Source of the DNA: Stagonosporopsis chrysanthemi
Taxonomy: Eukaryota > Ascomycota > Dothideomycetes > Pleosporales > Didymellaceae
Direction: 5' to 3'
DNA: 28,491 nucleotides
NCBI GenBank assembly: GCA_022560025.1
Contig: JAFISE010000288.1
Coordinates: forward strand, 1 to 28,491
In this document: positions 28,027 to 28,491 of the stretch, one piece after another
How positions within the stretch are numbered: position 1 is the first letter of the stretch
Layout of the letters: each line of letters begins with the position of its first letter
Notes under the pieces: generated by a model
Database searches by the model: none
The model's input: only the letters and a program-made list of their open reading frames with translations
What the model was told of the DNA's origin: nothing
Translations under genes and position numbers: made by a program

Positions 28027-28098
28027 CCGTGTCCGTGCAACCGATGCACGGATTCAACCAATGCACGCTTTTCCCCACCAAAATTGCCCTTTTTAAAG
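28027..28098 (+). mobile_element. Terminal end of a second pogo-type element (P2)
   Basis: After TA (28025-28026) the sequence CCGTGTCCGTGCAACCGATG resembles the end at 10797, and the similarity runs on through CACCAAAATTGCCCTTTTT, the counterpart of CACCAAAATTACACCATTTT at 10841. The transposase gene expected to follow is not there; very AT-rich DNA follows instead. The P1 element sits 17 bp away. Confidence 0.55.
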
Positions 28099-28491
28099 AA
28101 AATTCTAAGTACTCTACTTTCTAAACTAGACCTTTAATAGAAAGACTTCTAATACTAAAGTTATAGTATATAGCTAGCTCTATAACTTTTATATATAACA
28201 TTTTATAAAATAGCTTTGTTTTAACTATATTTAGTAAAAGTAGTAAAATTAGACTAGATAGAATTCTCTAAGATTATAATATAAAATAAAGAATAGTAAC
28301 TAGACTAACTTTAGTATTAGACTTCTTATTATAAAACTACTATTAAAATAGTTATTTAGCCTTTTTAAATATTTAGATACAAAATTTCTTAAATTTAGTA
28401 TATTACTAGAGATAAATACTATGACTTAAAAATTTCTAATACTAAAGTTAGTCTAGTTACTATTCTTTATCTTCTATTAAAATCTTAGAGA
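28099..28491. other. AT-rich, CpG-free tract, no gene
   Basis: About 20 percent G+C by eye (13 of 60 and 10 of 60 in two sampled rows) and not a single CpG from 28082 to the window end. No reading frame of note. It may be an AT-rich isochore or DNA depleted by repeat-induced point mutation. Confidence 0.8.
28265..28491. repeat. Inverted repeat with 57-bp arms inside the AT-rich tract
   Basis: Arm 28265-28321 equals the inverse complement of 28435-28491 at 54 of 57 positions, starting TCTCTAAGAT and ending with the window. The spacer is 113 bp. A smaller palindrome (AAAGTTATAG / CTATAACTTT) lies at 28157-28189, and the CTAATACTAAAGTTA core of the arms also occurs at 28148. It may be a MITE or foldback element; the right arm could extend beyond the window. 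Confidence 0.85.

Noticed and set aside
1..28491. CRISPR arrays, bacterial operons, ribosome binding sites, tRNA or rRNA genes
   Set aside because: None is supported. The repeats are LTRs and transposon ends, and the genome type is fungal.

Overview
The window reads as a repeat-rich, probably subtelomeric or otherwise dispensable stretch of a filamentous ascomycete nuclear genome. Evidence for a fungus: short introns of about 55-60 bp with fungal splice signals, a fungal-type Ty1/copia element, pogo/Fot-like and hAT transposases, and fungal families such as DUF3505-like, HNH_2, NLR-type TPR and WD40 repeats, and a RecQ-like fragment with a telomere-linked-helicase-type zinc motif. I cannot name the species. 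Many of the apparent open frames use non-ATG starts or are antisense shadows, and were left out.

Layout. 1-2510 (minus): a Ty1/copia retrotransposon with 5' LTR, primer-binding site, gag, protease and GAG-pre-integrase; it runs off the left edge, is interrupted by two younger solo LTRs, and itself sits in a decayed DUF3505-type gene (2511-3150). 3467-7084: scattered solo LTRs around a small FHA-domain gene (4057-4635). 7085-8045: TPR pseudogene. 8582-10703: a three-exon unknown gene (minus strand) bracketed by two oppositely oriented solo LTRs of one family. 10709-12090: a patchwork of pogo relics. 12107-12770: decayed coiled-coil/membrane gene. 12771-15746: hAT transposase, nearly intact. 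15870-17645: decayed minus-strand coding tracts. 17775-18690: broken methyltransferase-like gene. 19393-21399: decayed gene, solo LTR, then a WD40 fragment. 21600-21974: probable 3' end of another LTR element. 22194-23747: intact single-exon HNH nuclease-like gene. 23876-24560: pogo relic. 24920-25860: RecQ-like helicase C-terminal fragment. 25929-28007: apparently complete pogo element (TA duplication, terminal inverted repeats, 633-aa DD35D transposase). 28027-28491: end of a second pogo-type element, then very AT-rich CpG-free DNA with a 57-bp-arm inverted repeat.

Three short LTR families (called L1, L2, L3 here; about 163-189 bp, TG...CA ends) account for nine LTRs. Six of these show perfect 5-bp target-site duplications. 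Only one LTR is still attached to an internal region. Insertion order can be read from nesting: the DUF3505-like gene was hit by the L3 copia, which was then hit by one L1 and one L2 element, both of which later collapsed to solo LTRs.

Ordinary cellular genes that look intact are few: the FHA protein, the three-exon gene and the HNH protein. No CRISPR array, rRNA or tRNA gene was seen.
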